A stretch of 40,812 nucleotides of DNA, from assembly GCA_017550145.1 (NCBI GenBank), contig JAFZQG010000018.1, positions 1 to 40,812 of the forward strand, written 5' to 3'. Below, in pieces: positions 7,731 to 17,287 of the stretch. The position numbers and the translations under genes are program-made. Within the stretch, counting starts at the first letter, position 1; each line of letters starts with the position of its first letter. The stretch comes from Erysipelotrichaceae bacterium (GTDB lineage: Bacteria; Bacillota_I; Bacilli_A; Erysipelotrichales; Erysipelotrichaceae). The notes beneath the pieces were generated by a model. The model saw only the letters and a list, made by a program, of their open reading frames with translations, ran no database searches and had not been told where the DNA came from.

Positions 7731-9509
7731 ATGGAATTAGTAAATATTAAAATCGAAGGCCAGGAATATCAGGTTGAAAAAGGTCTTACAATTCTCGAAG
7801 CTGCAAAGAAATGCGGTTATGAAATCCCTTCATTATGTACTTATAATCACGGTGAATGCTCACTGGCATCCTGCCGTGTATGTCTGGTAGAAGCTCAGGA
7901 AGGCAAAGGTCCTAACAGACTTGTTGCTTCATGTGTCTATCCTGTATCTGAGGGCATGAACATTACGATAGGTTCTCCTAAGGCTACAGCTGCCAGAAGA
8001 ACTTCTGTAGAACTGCTGCTTTCAAACCACAACCGTAACTGTCAGGAATGTGACAAGAACGGCAAGTGTGAACTGCTGCATGTTGCTACAATTACCGGTG
8101 CAAGAGAAAACATGTACGAAGGAGAAAAGACTCCGACTACAGTTGATATGCTTACACCTTCAATTAAACGTGATACTTCCAAATGTATCCTGTGCGGCAG
8201 ATGTATCGCCAGATGCGGAAGTGCCCACGGCTTATCTGTCTTAGGCTTCCAGAAACGTGGTTTCAGAACCATCGTTGGTCCGGCTGAAAACAGATCATTC
8301 AAGGATTCTCCATGTATCCTCTGCGGTCAGTGTACAACTGTATGTCCGACCGGCGCTTTAATGGAAGTTTCGGAAATCGATAAGGTTGACGCTGCTTTCG
8401 CTGCCGGCAAGCATGTCGTTGTCCAGGTTGCTCCGGCAGTCAGAGCTTCACTTGGTGAAGAATTCGGCTACAAGATCGGAACTCCTGTCACAGGCAAGAT
8501 GATCGCTGCTTTAAGAAGACTGGGCTTCGAAAAATGTTATGACGTAAACTTCGGTGCTGACTTAACAATCATGGAAGAAGGAACCGAATTATTACACAGA
8601 CTGACTGAAGGCGGAACACTGCCGATGATCACTTCCTGCTCACCGGGTTGGGTTAACTATGCAGAATACTACTACGGCGATCTTCTCGATCACTTATCAA
8701 GCTGCAAGTCTCCTCACCAGATGCAGGGTGCCATCATCAAGTCATATTGGGCACAGCAGAAGGGCTATGATCCTAAGGATGTCTTCGTAGTTTCAATCAT
8801 GCCATGTGTTGCCAAGAAGTTTGAAAAAGAGAGACCGGAAATGGAAGTTGACGGTATCAGAGATGTCGATGCTGTATTAACAACCAGAGAATTAGGCAAG
8901 CTGATCAAGAGATCAGGTATCAACTTCAATAAACTTCCTGAAGAAGAATGGGATCAGGATATCATGGGTGAATACTCAGGTGCCGGTGTCATCTTCGGCG
9001 TAACAGGCGGTGTTATGGAAGCTGCTTTAAGAACTGTATACTTCAAACTGACCGGAAGCGAATACGGCAAGATCGAATTCACTGAAGTCAGAGGACATGA
9101 AGCAGGAATCAGAGAAGCTTCAATCGACATCAACGGTACAGTAGTTAATGTTGCAATCGCTTCAGGCATGAAGTCTGCAAAAGTCCTGCTCGATGAAATC
9201 AGAGAGGGCAAGTCAAAATATCAGTTCATCGAAATCATGGGTTGTCCGGGTGGCTGTATCAATGGTGGCGGCCAGTCATATGTCAAACCATGCTTCTTAC
9301 CGGATGAAGATGATGATATTCTTGATACCTACAAAGCTAAGAGAGCTCAGGCATTATATTCCGAAGATGAAAGACAGGTCATCAGACAGTCTCATAACAA
9401 TACTCAGATTCAGGAATTATATGCTAAGTTCCTTGGTGAACCTAACTCACATAAGGCTCACGAACTCTTACATACTACCTACAATAAGAACCGTGAGAGA
9501 TTTGACTAA
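7731..9509 (+). CDS. hydA: [FeFe] hydrogenase catalytic subunit (HydA/HndD)
   Basis: A 592-residue catalytic subunit that interconverts protons and H2. Domains in order: an N-terminal [2Fe-2S] domain (ECSLASCRVCLV, then ASCVYP); a His-ligated [4Fe-4S] site (HNRNCQECDKNGKCELLH); two [4Fe-4S] clusters (CILCGRCIARC and CILCGQCTTVCPTG); then the H-cluster domain with all three signatures: TSCSPGW (C303), MPCVAKKFE (C359) and EIMGCPGGCINGGGQ (C505, C509). A small-subunit-like tail ends the protein. With hydB and hydC this fits group A3, the NAD- and ferredoxin-linked bifurcating type. The hydEFG maturases needed for the H-cluster are not in the window. AGGAGG precedes the ATG. Confidence 0.96.
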   Translation: MELVNIKIEGQEYQVEKGLTILEAAKKCGYEIPSLCTYNHGECSLASCRVCLVEAQEGKGPNRLVASCVYPVSEGMNITIGSPKATAARRTSVELLLSNHNRNCQECDKNGKCELLHVATITGARENMYEGEKTPTTVDMLTPSIKRDTSKCILCGRCIARCGSAHGLSVLGFQKRGFRTIVGPAENRSFKDSPCILCGQCTTVCPTGALMEVSEIDKVDAAFAAGKHVVVQVAPAVRASLGEEFGYKIGTPVTGKMIAALRRLGFEKCYDVNFGADLTIMEEGTELLHRLTEGGTLPMITSCSPGWVNYAEYYYGDLLDHLSSCKSPHQMQGAIIKSYWAQQKGYDPKDVFVVSIMPCVAKKFEKERPEMEVDGIRDVDAVLTTRELGKLIKRSGINFNKLPEEEWDQDIMGEYSGAGVIFGVTGGVMEAALRTVYFKLTGSEYGKIEFTEVRGHEAGIREASIDINGTVVNVAIASGMKSAKVLLDEIREGKSKYQFIEIMGCPGGCINGGGQSYVKPCFLPDEDDDILDTYKAKRAQALYSEDERQVIRQSHNNTQIQELYAKFLGEPNSHKAHELLHTTYNKNRERFD

Positions 9510-9529
9510 GGTTTAAGTCTATAGACATG

Positions 9530-9560
9530 AGGTCGATCCATATGGGTCGGCCTTTTTATT
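9530..9560 (+). terminator. Rho-independent terminator of the hyd operon
   Basis: A 10-bp stem (AGGTCGATCC / GGGTCGGCCT, two G-U pairs) with an ATAT loop is followed by TTTTATTTT. It lies 20 bases after the hydA stop. Confidence 0.9.
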
Positions 9561-9568
9561 TTGATAAA

Positions 9569-9577
9569 TGTTATACT
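9569..9577 (+). promoter_or_regulatory. Extended -10 promoter of the DUF3196-like gene, leaderless
   Basis: TGTTATACT is a TGn-extended -10 box, with only 7 bases before the ATG at 9585, so the predicted +1 is at 9584-9585. No Shine-Dalgarno is present, and there is no good -35 box; the upstream bases are the hyd terminator. Confidence 0.5.
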
Positions 9578-9584
9578 TTAAACG

Positions 9585-10211
9585 ATGAATTATTATGATG
9601 AAACATTAGAAAAGATCGAAGAACTGATAAGCAATAAATCTTTTAAAGAAGCTAAAAGAATGATTTTAAACGAACTTGATCTGGCTTATGTTCCAAAGGA
9701 TTTCGAAGAAAAGTTGCATGTTCTTTTAAACAAAATAAAAGATAACACTTTTGAAGTAAAACATTTATCTGATGAAAATATAGCTGATTATCTGAAAATG
9801 GATGAAAATCATCAGCTGATTGCTGTAGAAGAACTAGACAGTAAGAATCTCAGAGATTATTATGATTTGTGCAATGAATATTTATTATCAGATGGATTTA
9901 TAAATGCAAAAGTATTACTTATTGATTCTCTGATCAGACAGGAAATTAATAAAGAATACAAATTAAAACGTAATGATGAAACAATACTATTCAATCCGTC
10001 TCAGATAGTTCCTCCGGAAGAAAGTGATGGGTTTAAACTGTGCTTAAGTGAATTAAGAGGATACTTTATGAAAGAACCTTCGATGTTACAGATGGCTAAA
10101 CAACTCTTATACAAAGAAGCATTGTTATCACTGCCTGATAATATACATGAAAAAGACAGTTCATATCTAGCAGGGAAAATAGAAAAATTCATTACTGACG
10201 CATTTAACTAA
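9585..10211 (+). CDS. DUF3196-like protein of unknown function
   Basis: A 208-residue, highly charged, mostly helical soluble protein with no signal peptide or membrane segment. The opening MNYYDETLEKIEELISNKSF, the LNELDLAYVPKDFEEKL stretch and the later YLLSDGFINAKVLLIDSLIRQ resemble the DUF3196 family known from Mollicutes and Erysipelotrichia; I recall no proven function for it. The paired-helix pattern (KSFKEAKRMILNEL, then FINAKVLLIDSLI) suggests TPR-like repeats. It is a single-gene unit: hyd terminator before, its own hairpin after, next to trigger factor. The start is the only reasonable ATG and has no ribosome-binding site. Confidence 0.6.
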   Translation: MNYYDETLEKIEELISNKSFKEAKRMILNELDLAYVPKDFEEKLHVLLNKIKDNTFEVKHLSDENIADYLKMDENHQLIAVEELDSKNLRDYYDLCNEYLLSDGFINAKVLLIDSLIRQEINKEYKLKRNDETILFNPSQIVPPEESDGFKLCLSELRGYFMKEPSMLQMAKQLLYKEALLSLPDNIHEKDSSYLAGKIEKFITDAFN

Positions 10212-10212
10212 T

Positions 10213-10255
10213 AAGTATCTTCAAGTGCTAAACAAGTGCGAGAAGACGCTTTTTT
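10213..10255 (+). terminator. Imperfect terminator between the DUF3196-like gene and tig
   Basis: Two 17-base arms (10213-10229 and 10235-10251) pair with a few mismatches and G-U pairs around an AAACA loop, and the 3' arm runs into a T tract (10250-10255). It probably ends the single-gene transcript. Confidence 0.6.
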
Positions 10256-10276
10256 ATAGCAATTAGTAAGTATAAA

Positions 10277-10285
10277 TGATAAAAT
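10277..10285 (+). promoter_or_regulatory. tig: Extended -10 promoter of tig
   Basis: TGATAAAAT is a TGn-extended -10 box. The predicted start gives a leader of about 20 bases containing AAGGAG before the tig ATG at 10312. No good -35 box is visible. Confidence 0.45.
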
Positions 10286-10311
10286 AAGTAAGATTTTAAG
10301 GAGAATTATTT

Positions 10312-11574
10312 ATGTCTGAATATAAGAAAATAGAGAACGCTAAAGCTGAATTAACTTGCACATTAGAAGGTGAAAGCTGGGAAAAAGCTAAAGGTACGGC
10401 GTTCAGAAAACTATCTGCAAAAGTTGAAATCAAAGGTTTCAGAAAGGGACAGGCACCAAAGCATCTGGTTGAGAAATATATCAATCATAATGAGATTCTG
10501 ATCGAAGCTGCTGAAGCTCTGGCTCAGGAAACTTTAAATAAAGCTATTGAAGAACATGATGTCACTTTGATTGACAGACCTGAACTGAAAATCGATGATA
10601 TGAACGATGACAAGTGTGTTCTGACCTTTGTCTGCCCGGTATTACCGGATGTCAAAGTCGGAGACTACAAGAAACTCGGATACAAAGTCGAAGAAGTAAA
10701 AGTCGAAGATAAGGAAGTCGATGATCAGATTGCCGATCTGTTAGACAGAAAAGCTGATCTGGAATTAAAGGAAGACGGTGAAGTTGAAGATGGCGATACG
10801 ACAGTTATCGATTTTGAAGGATTTGTCGATGGTGTAGCGTTTGACGGCGGCAAAGGCGAAAACTATGACCTGGTAATCGGTTCTCATTCCTTCATTCCTG
10901 GTTTTGAGGAACAACTGATCGGTATGAAAGCTGAAGAAACCAAAGATATCGATGTCACATTCCCTGATAACTATCAGGCTGAAAACCTTAAAGGTAAGGC
11001 AGCAAAATTCACTGTAACTGTTCATGAAATCAAGAAGAAAGTCTTACCTGAATTAAATGATGAATTTGTTAAGGAACAGAAGATCGAGAATGTCAATACT
11101 GTTGATGAATTAAAGAATTACACAAAAGAAAACATCACCAAGAGAAAAGAAAGTGATGCTGTTAATAAAGCAGAATCCGAGCTGATGGATAATCTGGCGG
11201 AAATCGTGGATGTTGAAATTCCGGAAGCTATGGTCAAATCAGAACTTGATGCCATGGTCCAGAACTATGAATCAAGAATGATGCAGCAGGGTATCTCTCT
11301 GGCTCAATTCATGAAGATTACCGGTCAGACCTTGGAAGGCTTAAGAGATTCCATGAAGGATGATGCAAAGAAACGTATTAAAATCAATTTAGCGTTAGGT
11401 GAAATAGCCAAAGCAGAAAATGTCGAAGTAAAAGAAGAAGATCTGAATGATGAGTATACCAAGATGTCAGAAATGTATGGTATGCCGGTGGATGATATCA
11501 GGAAGTATGTTCCTGAATCAACACTCAAAGACGATCTTAAATTACAGAAGGCTTTGGAGATACTGAAGAAATAG
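10312..11574 (+). CDS. tig: Trigger factor
   Basis: A 420-residue ribosome-associated chaperone and peptidyl-prolyl isomerase that meets nascent chains at the tunnel exit. The N-terminal ribosome-binding signature is GFRKGQAPKHLVEKYI (the GFRxGxxP loop that docks on uL23). The central FKBP-like PPIase domain covers about residues 160-245 (DTTVIDFEGFVDGVAFDGG ... FIPGFEEQLIGMKAEE), followed by the C-terminal helical arms (to LKDDLKLQKALEILKK). Length is close to the usual 430. AAGGAG precedes the ATG. It lies upstream of lon, separated by a short terminator hairpin, an order also common in other bacteria (tig with clp or lon proteases). Confidence 0.97.
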   Translation: MSEYKKIENAKAELTCTLEGESWEKAKGTAFRKLSAKVEIKGFRKGQAPKHLVEKYINHNEILIEAAEALAQETLNKAIEEHDVTLIDRPELKIDDMNDDKCVLTFVCPVLPDVKVGDYKKLGYKVEEVKVEDKEVDDQIADLLDRKADLELKEDGEVEDGDTTVIDFEGFVDGVAFDGGKGENYDLVIGSHSFIPGFEEQLIGMKAEETKDIDVTFPDNYQAENLKGKAAKFTVTVHEIKKKVLPELNDEFVKEQKIENVNTVDELKNYTKENITKRKESDAVNKAESELMDNLAEIVDVEIPEAMVKSELDAMVQNYESRMMQQGISLAQFMKITGQTLEGLRDSMKDDAKKRIKINLALGEIAKAENVEVKEEDLNDEYTKMSEMYGMPVDDIRKYVPESTLKDDLKLQKALEILKK

Positions 11575-11576
11575 TT

Positions 11577-11600
11577 AAAGACGCTTTGCGTCTTTTCTTA
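11577..11600 (+). terminator. Short hairpin terminator or attenuator between tig and lon
   Basis: A perfect 8-bp stem AAAGACGC / GCGTCTTT with a TTT loop is followed by TCTTA. The T tract is short, so partial read-through into lon is likely; no separate lon promoter is evident in the 44-base gap. Confidence 0.65.
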
Positions 11601-11618
11601 AATAAGAAAGGACTGTAA

Positions 11619-13925
11619 ATGAGTAAATATTCTTATCCTTTATTGTGTACAAGAGGTGCTGTTATCTTCCCGATGCAGGATCTGGCAGTTGAAGTAGGAC
11701 GTCAGTTATCAATTGACGCTGTTAATTATGCCAATGCCTACAACATGAATATCGTCATTGTTTCGCAAAAAGATCTCAATGTCGATATTCCGGGACCTGA
11801 TGATGTCTACAACATCGGTACGATCTGCCGTATTAAAACATCCCGTGAGAGAGATGATCATTTAAAGGTCGTATTCTCCGGTTTGACAAGATGTCGTATT
11901 CTAAAGCATTTTTTGAAAGATGAAGTAAATTTTGTTGAAGTCGAAGAAATAATGGACGTTGTTGAAGACGAATCTGTTATCGAAACACAGACCAAGAAAG
12001 CTTTAGCTGAATTCAATGTTATTGCTCAGAAATATGGAAGACCGGGATTCCCGATCAGACAGCTGACATCTTTTGATTCGACTTTAGCTTCAGTACTGGT
12101 TGACACATTCGCACAGATCTATATCCAGAATGTCGAAGACAAACAGTTATTCCTGGAAGAAGAGAATATCAATAAGCGTATCGATATGATGCTTTCACAT
12201 ATCGAAAAAGAGCGGAATATGGATATGATCGAACAGGAAATCAATGAGAAAGTAAAAGAAAGCATTGAAGACGGTCAGCGTGATTACTACTTAAGAGAAA
12301 AACTTAAAGCTATTAAGGATGAATTAGGCGGTAAAGACGGCGGTTCGGATATTGATGATCTAAGAGAAAGAGTTGAAAACGAGCCGTATCCCGAAAACGT
12401 CAAAGCAAAGGCCAGAGAAGAATTCAAACACTATGAGATGTTACCTCCTTCAACAGGAGAATCTGGTGTTATCAGAACATATCTGGAATGGCTTTTGAAT
12501 GTTCCTTGGTATCAGAAATCCAATGATAATGAAAATCTGGAAGATGCTTCAAGAATTCTCGATGAAGATCATTACGGATTAGTCAAGGTCAAAGAAAGAA
12601 TTCTGGAATATCTGGCTGTAAAACAGATGACCAATTCTTTAAAATCTCCAATTATCTGTTTAGTCGGTCCTCCTGGTGTCGGTAAAACTTCTTTAGCAAA
12701 ATCCGTTGCCAGAGCCTTAGACAGAAAATTCGTCAAGATCTCTTTAGGTGGTGTCAGAGATGAAGCTGAAATAAGAGGCCACAGAAGGACATATCTTGGT
12801 TCAATGCCAGGCAGAATCATTCAGGGCATGAAACGTGCCGGAACGCTTAACCCGGTTTTCTTGATCGATGAAATAGATAAAATGGCATCAGATTATAAGG
12901 GTGATCCATCCAGTGCAATGTTGGAAGTACTGGATCCGGAACAGAATTATCAGTTCTCCGATCACTATCTTGAAGAACCTTACGATCTTTCGGATGTTCT
13001 GTTTATCTGTACAGCCAACTATAGAGATAATATTCCGGCTGCCTTACTGGACAGACTGGAAATTATCGAACTTTCAAGTTATACCGAATTTGAAAAACTG
13101 AATATTGCCAAGAATCATCTGATCAAGAAACAGACAGATGCCAACGGTTTAAAAGATAATCAGTTTACTCTTGAAGACAATATGATTCTCTATCTGATTA
13201 GACATTACACCAGAGAAGCAGGTGTAAGACAGTTAGAGAGAGTTATTGGCACATTATGCCGTAAGACTGTTCTTGAGATCCTCAAAGACAAGAAGAAGGC
13301 TGTTAAAGTAAACAAGAAGATGATTAACACCTGGTTAGGCCATGAGATCTATGATTACGGTACCAAAGAAAAGAAGAATCAGGTCGGTGTCGTTACAGGT
13401 CTTGCTTATACATCATTCGGTGGAGATATCCTTCCTGTAGAAGTTAACTATTTTGAAGGCAAGGGTAATCTGATAGTTACCGGTAAACTGGGCGAAGTCA
13501 TGGTCGAATCTACCAAGATCGCTTTAGACTTCATTAAAGCCAATGCCAAGAAATACAATATCCCAATCGAATTCTTCGAGAAACATGATATTCATATCCA
13601 TGTTCCGGAAGGTGCTGTGCCAAAAGACGGTCCATCTGCCGGCGTAACGATCACAACGGCCATTGTTTCCGCTTTGACAAACAGACCTGTCAAGAAAGAC
13701 CTGGCCATGACCGGCGAAGTTACTTTAAGAGGTAATGTCTTACCGATCGGCGGCTTGAAAGAAAAATCTTTGGCAGCTCATCGAAGCGGTATAAATACTA
13801 TCATCATTCCTAAAGGCAATATCAAGGATCTTGATGATATTCCTGATACGGTCAAGAGTGAAGTTAAATATATACCTGTGGAAAAAGTCGATCAGGTCAT
13901 CAATGAGGCTTTATTAAGTGATTAG
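11619..13925 (+). CDS. lon: ATP-dependent protease La (Lon)
   Basis: A 768-residue hexameric AAA+ serine protease that degrades misfolded and regulatory proteins. The N-terminal LON substrate-binding domain begins at [15 protein letters not shown]; the AAA+ module has Walker A GPPGVGKT (residues 350-357) and Walker [11 protein letters not shown]; the C-terminal protease domain carries the Ser-Lys dyad S673 (KDGPSAGVT) and K716 ([11 protein letters not shown]). Length is typical of LonA. It follows tig and overlaps engB by eight bases, the same lon-engB order as in B. subtilis. No CIRCE or CtsR site was seen upstream. Confidence 0.97.
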   Translation: MSKYSYPLLCTRGAVIFPMQDLAVEVGRQLSIDAVNYANAYNMNIVIVSQKDLNVDIPGPDDVYNIGTICRIKTSRERDDHLKVVFSGLTRCRILKHFLKDEVNFVEVEEIMDVVEDESVIETQTKKALAEFNVIAQKYGRPGFPIRQLTSFDSTLASVLVDTFAQIYIQNVEDKQLFLEEENINKRIDMMLSHIEKERNMDMIEQEINEKVKESIEDGQRDYYLREKLKAIKDELGGKDGGSDIDDLRERVENEPYPENVKAKAREEFKHYEMLPPSTGESGVIRTYLEWLLNVPWYQKSNDNENLEDASRILDEDHYGLVKVKERILEYLAVKQMTNSLKSPIICLVGPPGVGKTSLAKSVARALDRKFVKISLGGVRDEAEIRGHRRTYLGSMPGRIIQGMKRAGTLNPVFLIDEIDKMASDYKGDPSSAMLEVLDPEQNYQFSDHYLEEPYDLSDVLFICTANYRDNIPAALLDRLEIIELSSYTEFEKLNIAKNHLIKKQTDANGLKDNQFTLEDNMILYLIRHYTREAGVRQLERVIGTLCRKTVLEILKDKKKAVKVNKKMINTWLGHEIYDYGTKEKKNQVGVVTGLAYTSFGGDILPVEVNYFEGKGNLIVTGKLGEVMVESTKIALDFIKANAKKYNIPIEFFEKHDIHIHVPEGAVPKDGPSAGVTITTAIVSALTNRPVKKDLAMTGEVTLRGNVLPIGGLKEKSLAAHRSGINTIIIPKGNIKDLDDIPDTVKSEVKYIPVEKVDQVINEALLSD

Positions 13926-14469
13926 TTTTATCTGTTCAGCAGTCAAAAAAGACAGTTTTCCCGATACTGAAAAGGAGATCGTTTTTGTCGGTCGCAGTAA
14001 TGTCGGAAAATCTTCTTTGATTAACTGTCTGTATAATCAGAAACTGGCTTTTGTCGGTAAAACTCCCGGTAAGACAAAACTGATCAATTTCTTCAATATC
14101 AATGATGAATATACGGCTGTCGATGTTCCGGGATACGGTTATGCCAGAAGATCAAAGCAGGAAGCGATCCAGTTTGGTGAGATGATGGATGATTATTTTT
14201 CCAGAACCGATAAGATCAGACTGGTAATAATGATCGTTGATTCACGGATCGGATTGACTCAGGATGATGAAGATATGAGAGCTTTTCTGGAAAACAGAGA
14301 ACTCAATTATCTGATTGTGGCGAATAAGATCGATAAACTGTCCAATAATCAGCTGATGAACAATAAAAACAGATACTTTAAAGGAATCGATAATATTGTG
14401 TTTGTTTCAGCTGAAAAAAGAAAGAATATCGATCAGATTCATGATTATATAAATAAATATATCCGATAA
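13918..14469 (+). CDS. engB: Ribosome biogenesis GTPase EngB/YsxC
   Basis: A 183-residue TRAFAC GTPase needed for late 50S assembly. The G motifs are GRSNVGKSS (G1), the PGKTKLINFF switch region (G2), DVPGYGY (G3), ANKIDKL (G4) and VSAEK (G5). Length is slightly under the usual 195. Translation starts at a GTG inside the last codons of lon, an eight-base overlap, so it is probably coupled to lon translation. No ATG further downstream would keep the G1 region intact. Confidence 0.95.
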   Translation: MISFICSAVKKDSFPDTEKEIVFVGRSNVGKSSLINCLYNQKLAFVGKTPGKTKLINFFNINDEYTAVDVPGYGYARRSKQEAIQFGEMMDDYFSRTDKIRLVIMIVDSRIGLTQDDEDMRAFLENRELNYLIVANKIDKLSNNQLMNNKNRYFKGIDNIVFVSAEKRKNIDQIHDYINKYIR

Positions 14470-14470
14470 T

Positions 14471-14499
14471 TTGCCTTTAATATTCGGATAAATTATAAT
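14471..14499 (+). promoter_or_regulatory. Promoter of the valS T-box transcript
   Basis: TTGCCT (14471-14476), a 17-base spacer and TATAAT (14494-14499) form a good sigma-A promoter starting two bases after engB. The predicted start is near 14506. Confidence 0.75.
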
Positions 14500-14505
14500 T
14501 TAAGA

Positions 14506-14696
14506 GACGTTGAAAAGAAGAAAGTAATCCGCTCGGAAAAATAGAGATATAAGGGTTGGTGGAACTTATACTGGAGAGGGTGAAAATGTTGTCTTGGAGT
14601 CTACATTTATGTACGTGAACTCGCGTTAAGAGTAGAAGTTAGAAATTAAGGTGGTACCGCGCATTTGCGCCCTTTGGCCACCTTTTTATTTTGAAG
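14506..14696 (+). promoter_or_regulatory. T-box riboswitch upstream of valS
   Basis: The leader has the T-box arrangement: a GGTTGGTGGAA stem I segment, a specifier region reading GTT-GTC before TTGGAG (both codons are Val; GTT gives the best alignment with known leaders), a CTCGCGTTAAGAG stem III region, and the 14-base T-box AAGGTGGTACCGCG at 14648-14661. The terminator pairs AAGGTGG (14648-14654) with CCACCTT (14678-14684) before TTTTTATTTT. Uncharged tRNA-Val should favour the antiterminator and switch on valS and the hydrolase. Confidence 0.95.
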
Positions 14697-14707
14697 GAGG
14701 ATCTCTT

Positions 14708-17287
14708 ATGTTGGAAGACAGATACAACCCCAAGAAAGTAGAAGAAGGAAAATATCAGGAATGGCTTGATCACCATTATTTTGAATGCGGTGATATGTCT
14801 AAAAAACCATACTGCATCGTTATTCCGCCACCTAATGTTACTGGTAAGCTGCATTTAGGTCATGCGATGGATAACACGATTCAGGATCTGCTAGCACGTT
14901 ATAACCGTTTAAAAGGCTATGATGTTTTGTGGGTTCCTGGCATGGACCATGCGGGAATTGCTACTCAGGCTAAGGTTGATGAAAGATTAAAGAATCAGGG
15001 TATATCCCGCTATGATCTGGGCAGAGAAAAATTCTTGGAGAAAGCCTGGGAATGGAAACATGAATATTCTGATTTCATCAGATCGCAATGGGCAAAACTC
15101 GGTAACTCAACCGATTACCGTAAAGAACGTTTTACCTTGGACGAAGGTCTTTCACATGCAGTAGCAAAAGTATTTGTTACTTACTACAACGAAGGCCTTA
15201 TCTACAGAGGAAAGAGAGTCATCAACTGGGATCCCGAAGCTAAGACAGCTTTAAGTAATATCGAAGTTATTCATAAAGATGTTGAAGCGTATATGTATTA
15301 TCTGAGATATAAACTTGTCGGTTCAGATGATACATTTGAAGTTGCGACGACCCGTCCGGAAACCATGTTCGGTGATGTCTGTATCGTTGTTAATCCGAAT
15401 GATGAAAAAGTTAATCATCTTATCGGCAAGACTGCCATCAATCCGGCCAACGGTAAAGAATTACCGATAATCGGCGATGAATACATTGAGATCGGTTTCG
15501 GTACAGGTATAATGAAATGTACACCTGCACATGATCCTAATGACTATCAGATCGCTATCAGACACAATCTTGATATGCCTATCTGCATGAATGAAGACGG
15601 AACGATGAATGAATTGTGCAATGAATTCAACGGTCTAGACAGGTTTGAATGCCGTGAGAAGCTGCTTGAGAAATTTAAAGCCGAAGGAGCATTCGTCAAG
15701 GCCGAAAAGATGGTTCACTCTGTCGGACATTCTGAAAGAACCGGTGTAATGGTTGAACCTTATCTTTCTAATCAGTGGTTTGTTAAGATGAAACCGTTGG
15801 CTGATGCGGTATTGAAGGCCCAGGAAAGTGAAGAAACAAAGATCAACTTCTATCCGAAACGTTTTGAAAAGACCTTTAACCAGTGGTTAGAGAATATCGA
15901 AGACTGGTGTATTTCCCGTCAGCTTTGGTGGGGTCACCGCATTCCGGTCTGGTATCATAACGAAACAGGTGAGATCTATTGTAATGTTGAACCTCCTAAA
16001 GATATTGAAAACTATCATCAGGATGAAGATGTTCTGGATACCTGGTTCTCAAGTGCTTTATGGCCGTTCTCTACATTAGGCTGGCCTGAAGAAACAGAAG
16101 ATTATAAGCGTTATTTCCCGACATCATGCATGGTTACGGGTTATGACATTATTTTCTTCTGGGTTGCCAGAATGGCTTTCTCAGCCCGTCATTTCTGTAA
16201 TGATGTTCCATTCAAAGACTGTCTGATTCATGGTCTGATCAGAGATGAAAAAGGCCGTAAGATGTCCAAATCATTAGGCAACGGTATTGATCCGATCGAT
16301 CTGATCGATAAATATGGCTGTGATGCTTTGAGACTGTTCTTATCGACAAACTCTACACCGGGTCTGGATATGAACTATTCGACCGAAAAGATGGAAGCAG
16401 GCTGGAACTTTATCAATAAACTCTGGAATGCATCAAGATACGTTCTGATGAACTGTGATGAGAATTATAAATATAAAGAACCTGAAATCAAATCTGAAAT
16501 CGATAACTGGATCATCAGCAGATTAAATGCAACGATTTCTTCAGTTACAGCCAATCTCGATAAATATGAACTGGCGATAGCCGGAAATGAAATTATGTCA
16601 TTTGTCTGGGATGATTTCTGCTCAATGTATATCGAATTTACGAAGTCGGCATTAAACGGAGATGACCTTGAACTTAAACATCAGACGCTGGATTCTCTGA
16701 TCTATGTTCTGGAAGCAATATTGAAGATGTTACATCCGTTTATTCCGTTTGTAACGGAAGAAATCTATCAGGCAATTCACGGTAAAGAAAAATCAATCGT
16801 TATTGAAAGCTGGCCGACTATCGAAGAAAATATCGATAATGAAAAAGCTTTAGCTATTGATAATATCATTGAGATTATCAAGACTACCAGAGAGATCAGA
16901 ACCGAAAATAATATTAAGCCTGGTAAGGAACTTAATGTTATGATCGATGGATTTGAACTAGATGATTCACTTAAATCAATTCTCTTCAGAATGACTAAAC
17001 TTCATGTATTAAATAATACTGATGAAGAGACGATCGTCAGACCGGCGAAGTTCGGTAAAATTCTCTATATCATGAATGAAATCGTTGATAAGAAAGCCGA
17101 ACTAGAAAAGATCGAGAAAGAACTTAAGAGACTCGAAGGAGAAATAAACAGATCCAATGGCATGCTTTCAAACGAAAGATTCTTAAGCAAGGCTCCGGCT
17201 GAAAAAGTTGAAGAAGAGAAACAGAAACTTGTGAATTATCAGAATTCATACAACACACTTCTGGAAAAGAAGAAGGAGTTCGAATAA
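14708..17287 (+). CDS. valS: Valyl-tRNA synthetase
   Basis: An 859-residue class Ia synthetase that charges tRNA-Val and edits Thr-tRNA-Val. The HIGH motif is HLGH (residues 49-52, in PNVTGKLHLGHAMD) and the KMSKS loop is at 518-522. The CP1 editing domain lies between (TTRPETMFGD, GTGIMKCTPAHDPNDY). The C-terminal about 60 residues form the coiled-coil arm that grips the tRNA. The start is the ATG at 14708 with AAGGAGG eight bases upstream. The frame remains open to a GTG at 14651 inside the T-box, but that would translate the terminator hairpin. Its stop overlaps the next ATG by one base. Confidence 0.97.
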   Translation: MLEDRYNPKKVEEGKYQEWLDHHYFECGDMSKKPYCIVIPPPNVTGKLHLGHAMDNTIQDLLARYNRLKGYDVLWVPGMDHAGIATQAKVDERLKNQGISRYDLGREKFLEKAWEWKHEYSDFIRSQWAKLGNSTDYRKERFTLDEGLSHAVAKVFVTYYNEGLIYRGKRVINWDPEAKTALSNIEVIHKDVEAYMYYLRYKLVGSDDTFEVATTRPETMFGDVCIVVNPNDEKVNHLIGKTAINPANGKELPIIGDEYIEIGFGTGIMKCTPAHDPNDYQIAIRHNLDMPICMNEDGTMNELCNEFNGLDRFECREKLLEKFKAEGAFVKAEKMVHSVGHSERTGVMVEPYLSNQWFVKMKPLADAVLKAQESEETKINFYPKRFEKTFNQWLENIEDWCISRQLWWGHRIPVWYHNETGEIYCNVEPPKDIENYHQDEDVLDTWFSSALWPFSTLGWPEETEDYKRYFPTSCMVTGYDIIFFWVARMAFSARHFCNDVPFKDCLIHGLIRDEKGRKMSKSLGNGIDPIDLIDKYGCDALRLFLSTNSTPGLDMNYSTEKMEAGWNFINKLWNASRYVLMNCDENYKYKEPEIKSEIDNWIISRLNATISSVTANLDKYELAIAGNEIMSFVWDDFCSMYIEFTKSALNGDDLELKHQTLDSLIYVLEAILKMLHPFIPFVTEEIYQAIHGKEKSIVIESWPTIEENIDNEKALAIDNIIEIIKTTREIRTENNIKPGKELNVMIDGFELDDSLKSILFRMTKLHVLNNTDEETIVRPAKFGKILYIMNEIVDKKAELEKIEKELKRLEGEINRSNGMLSNERFLSKAPAEKVEEEKQKLVNYQNSYNTLLEKKKEFE

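Noticed and set aside
10213..10255. CIRCE-like heat-shock operator upstream of tig (AAGTGCTAA)
   Set aside because: The second half-site GAGTGCTAA and the 9-base spacing are missing; the bases belong to the terminator stem of the preceding gene.
14651..14707. Upstream extension of valS starting with residues MVPR
   Set aside because: The extension translates the T-box and terminator (GTGGTACCGCG reads MVPR). The same false start appears before thrS at 18832 because both leaders share the T-box sequence. Strong Shine-Dalgarno sites support the ATGs at 14708 and 18889.
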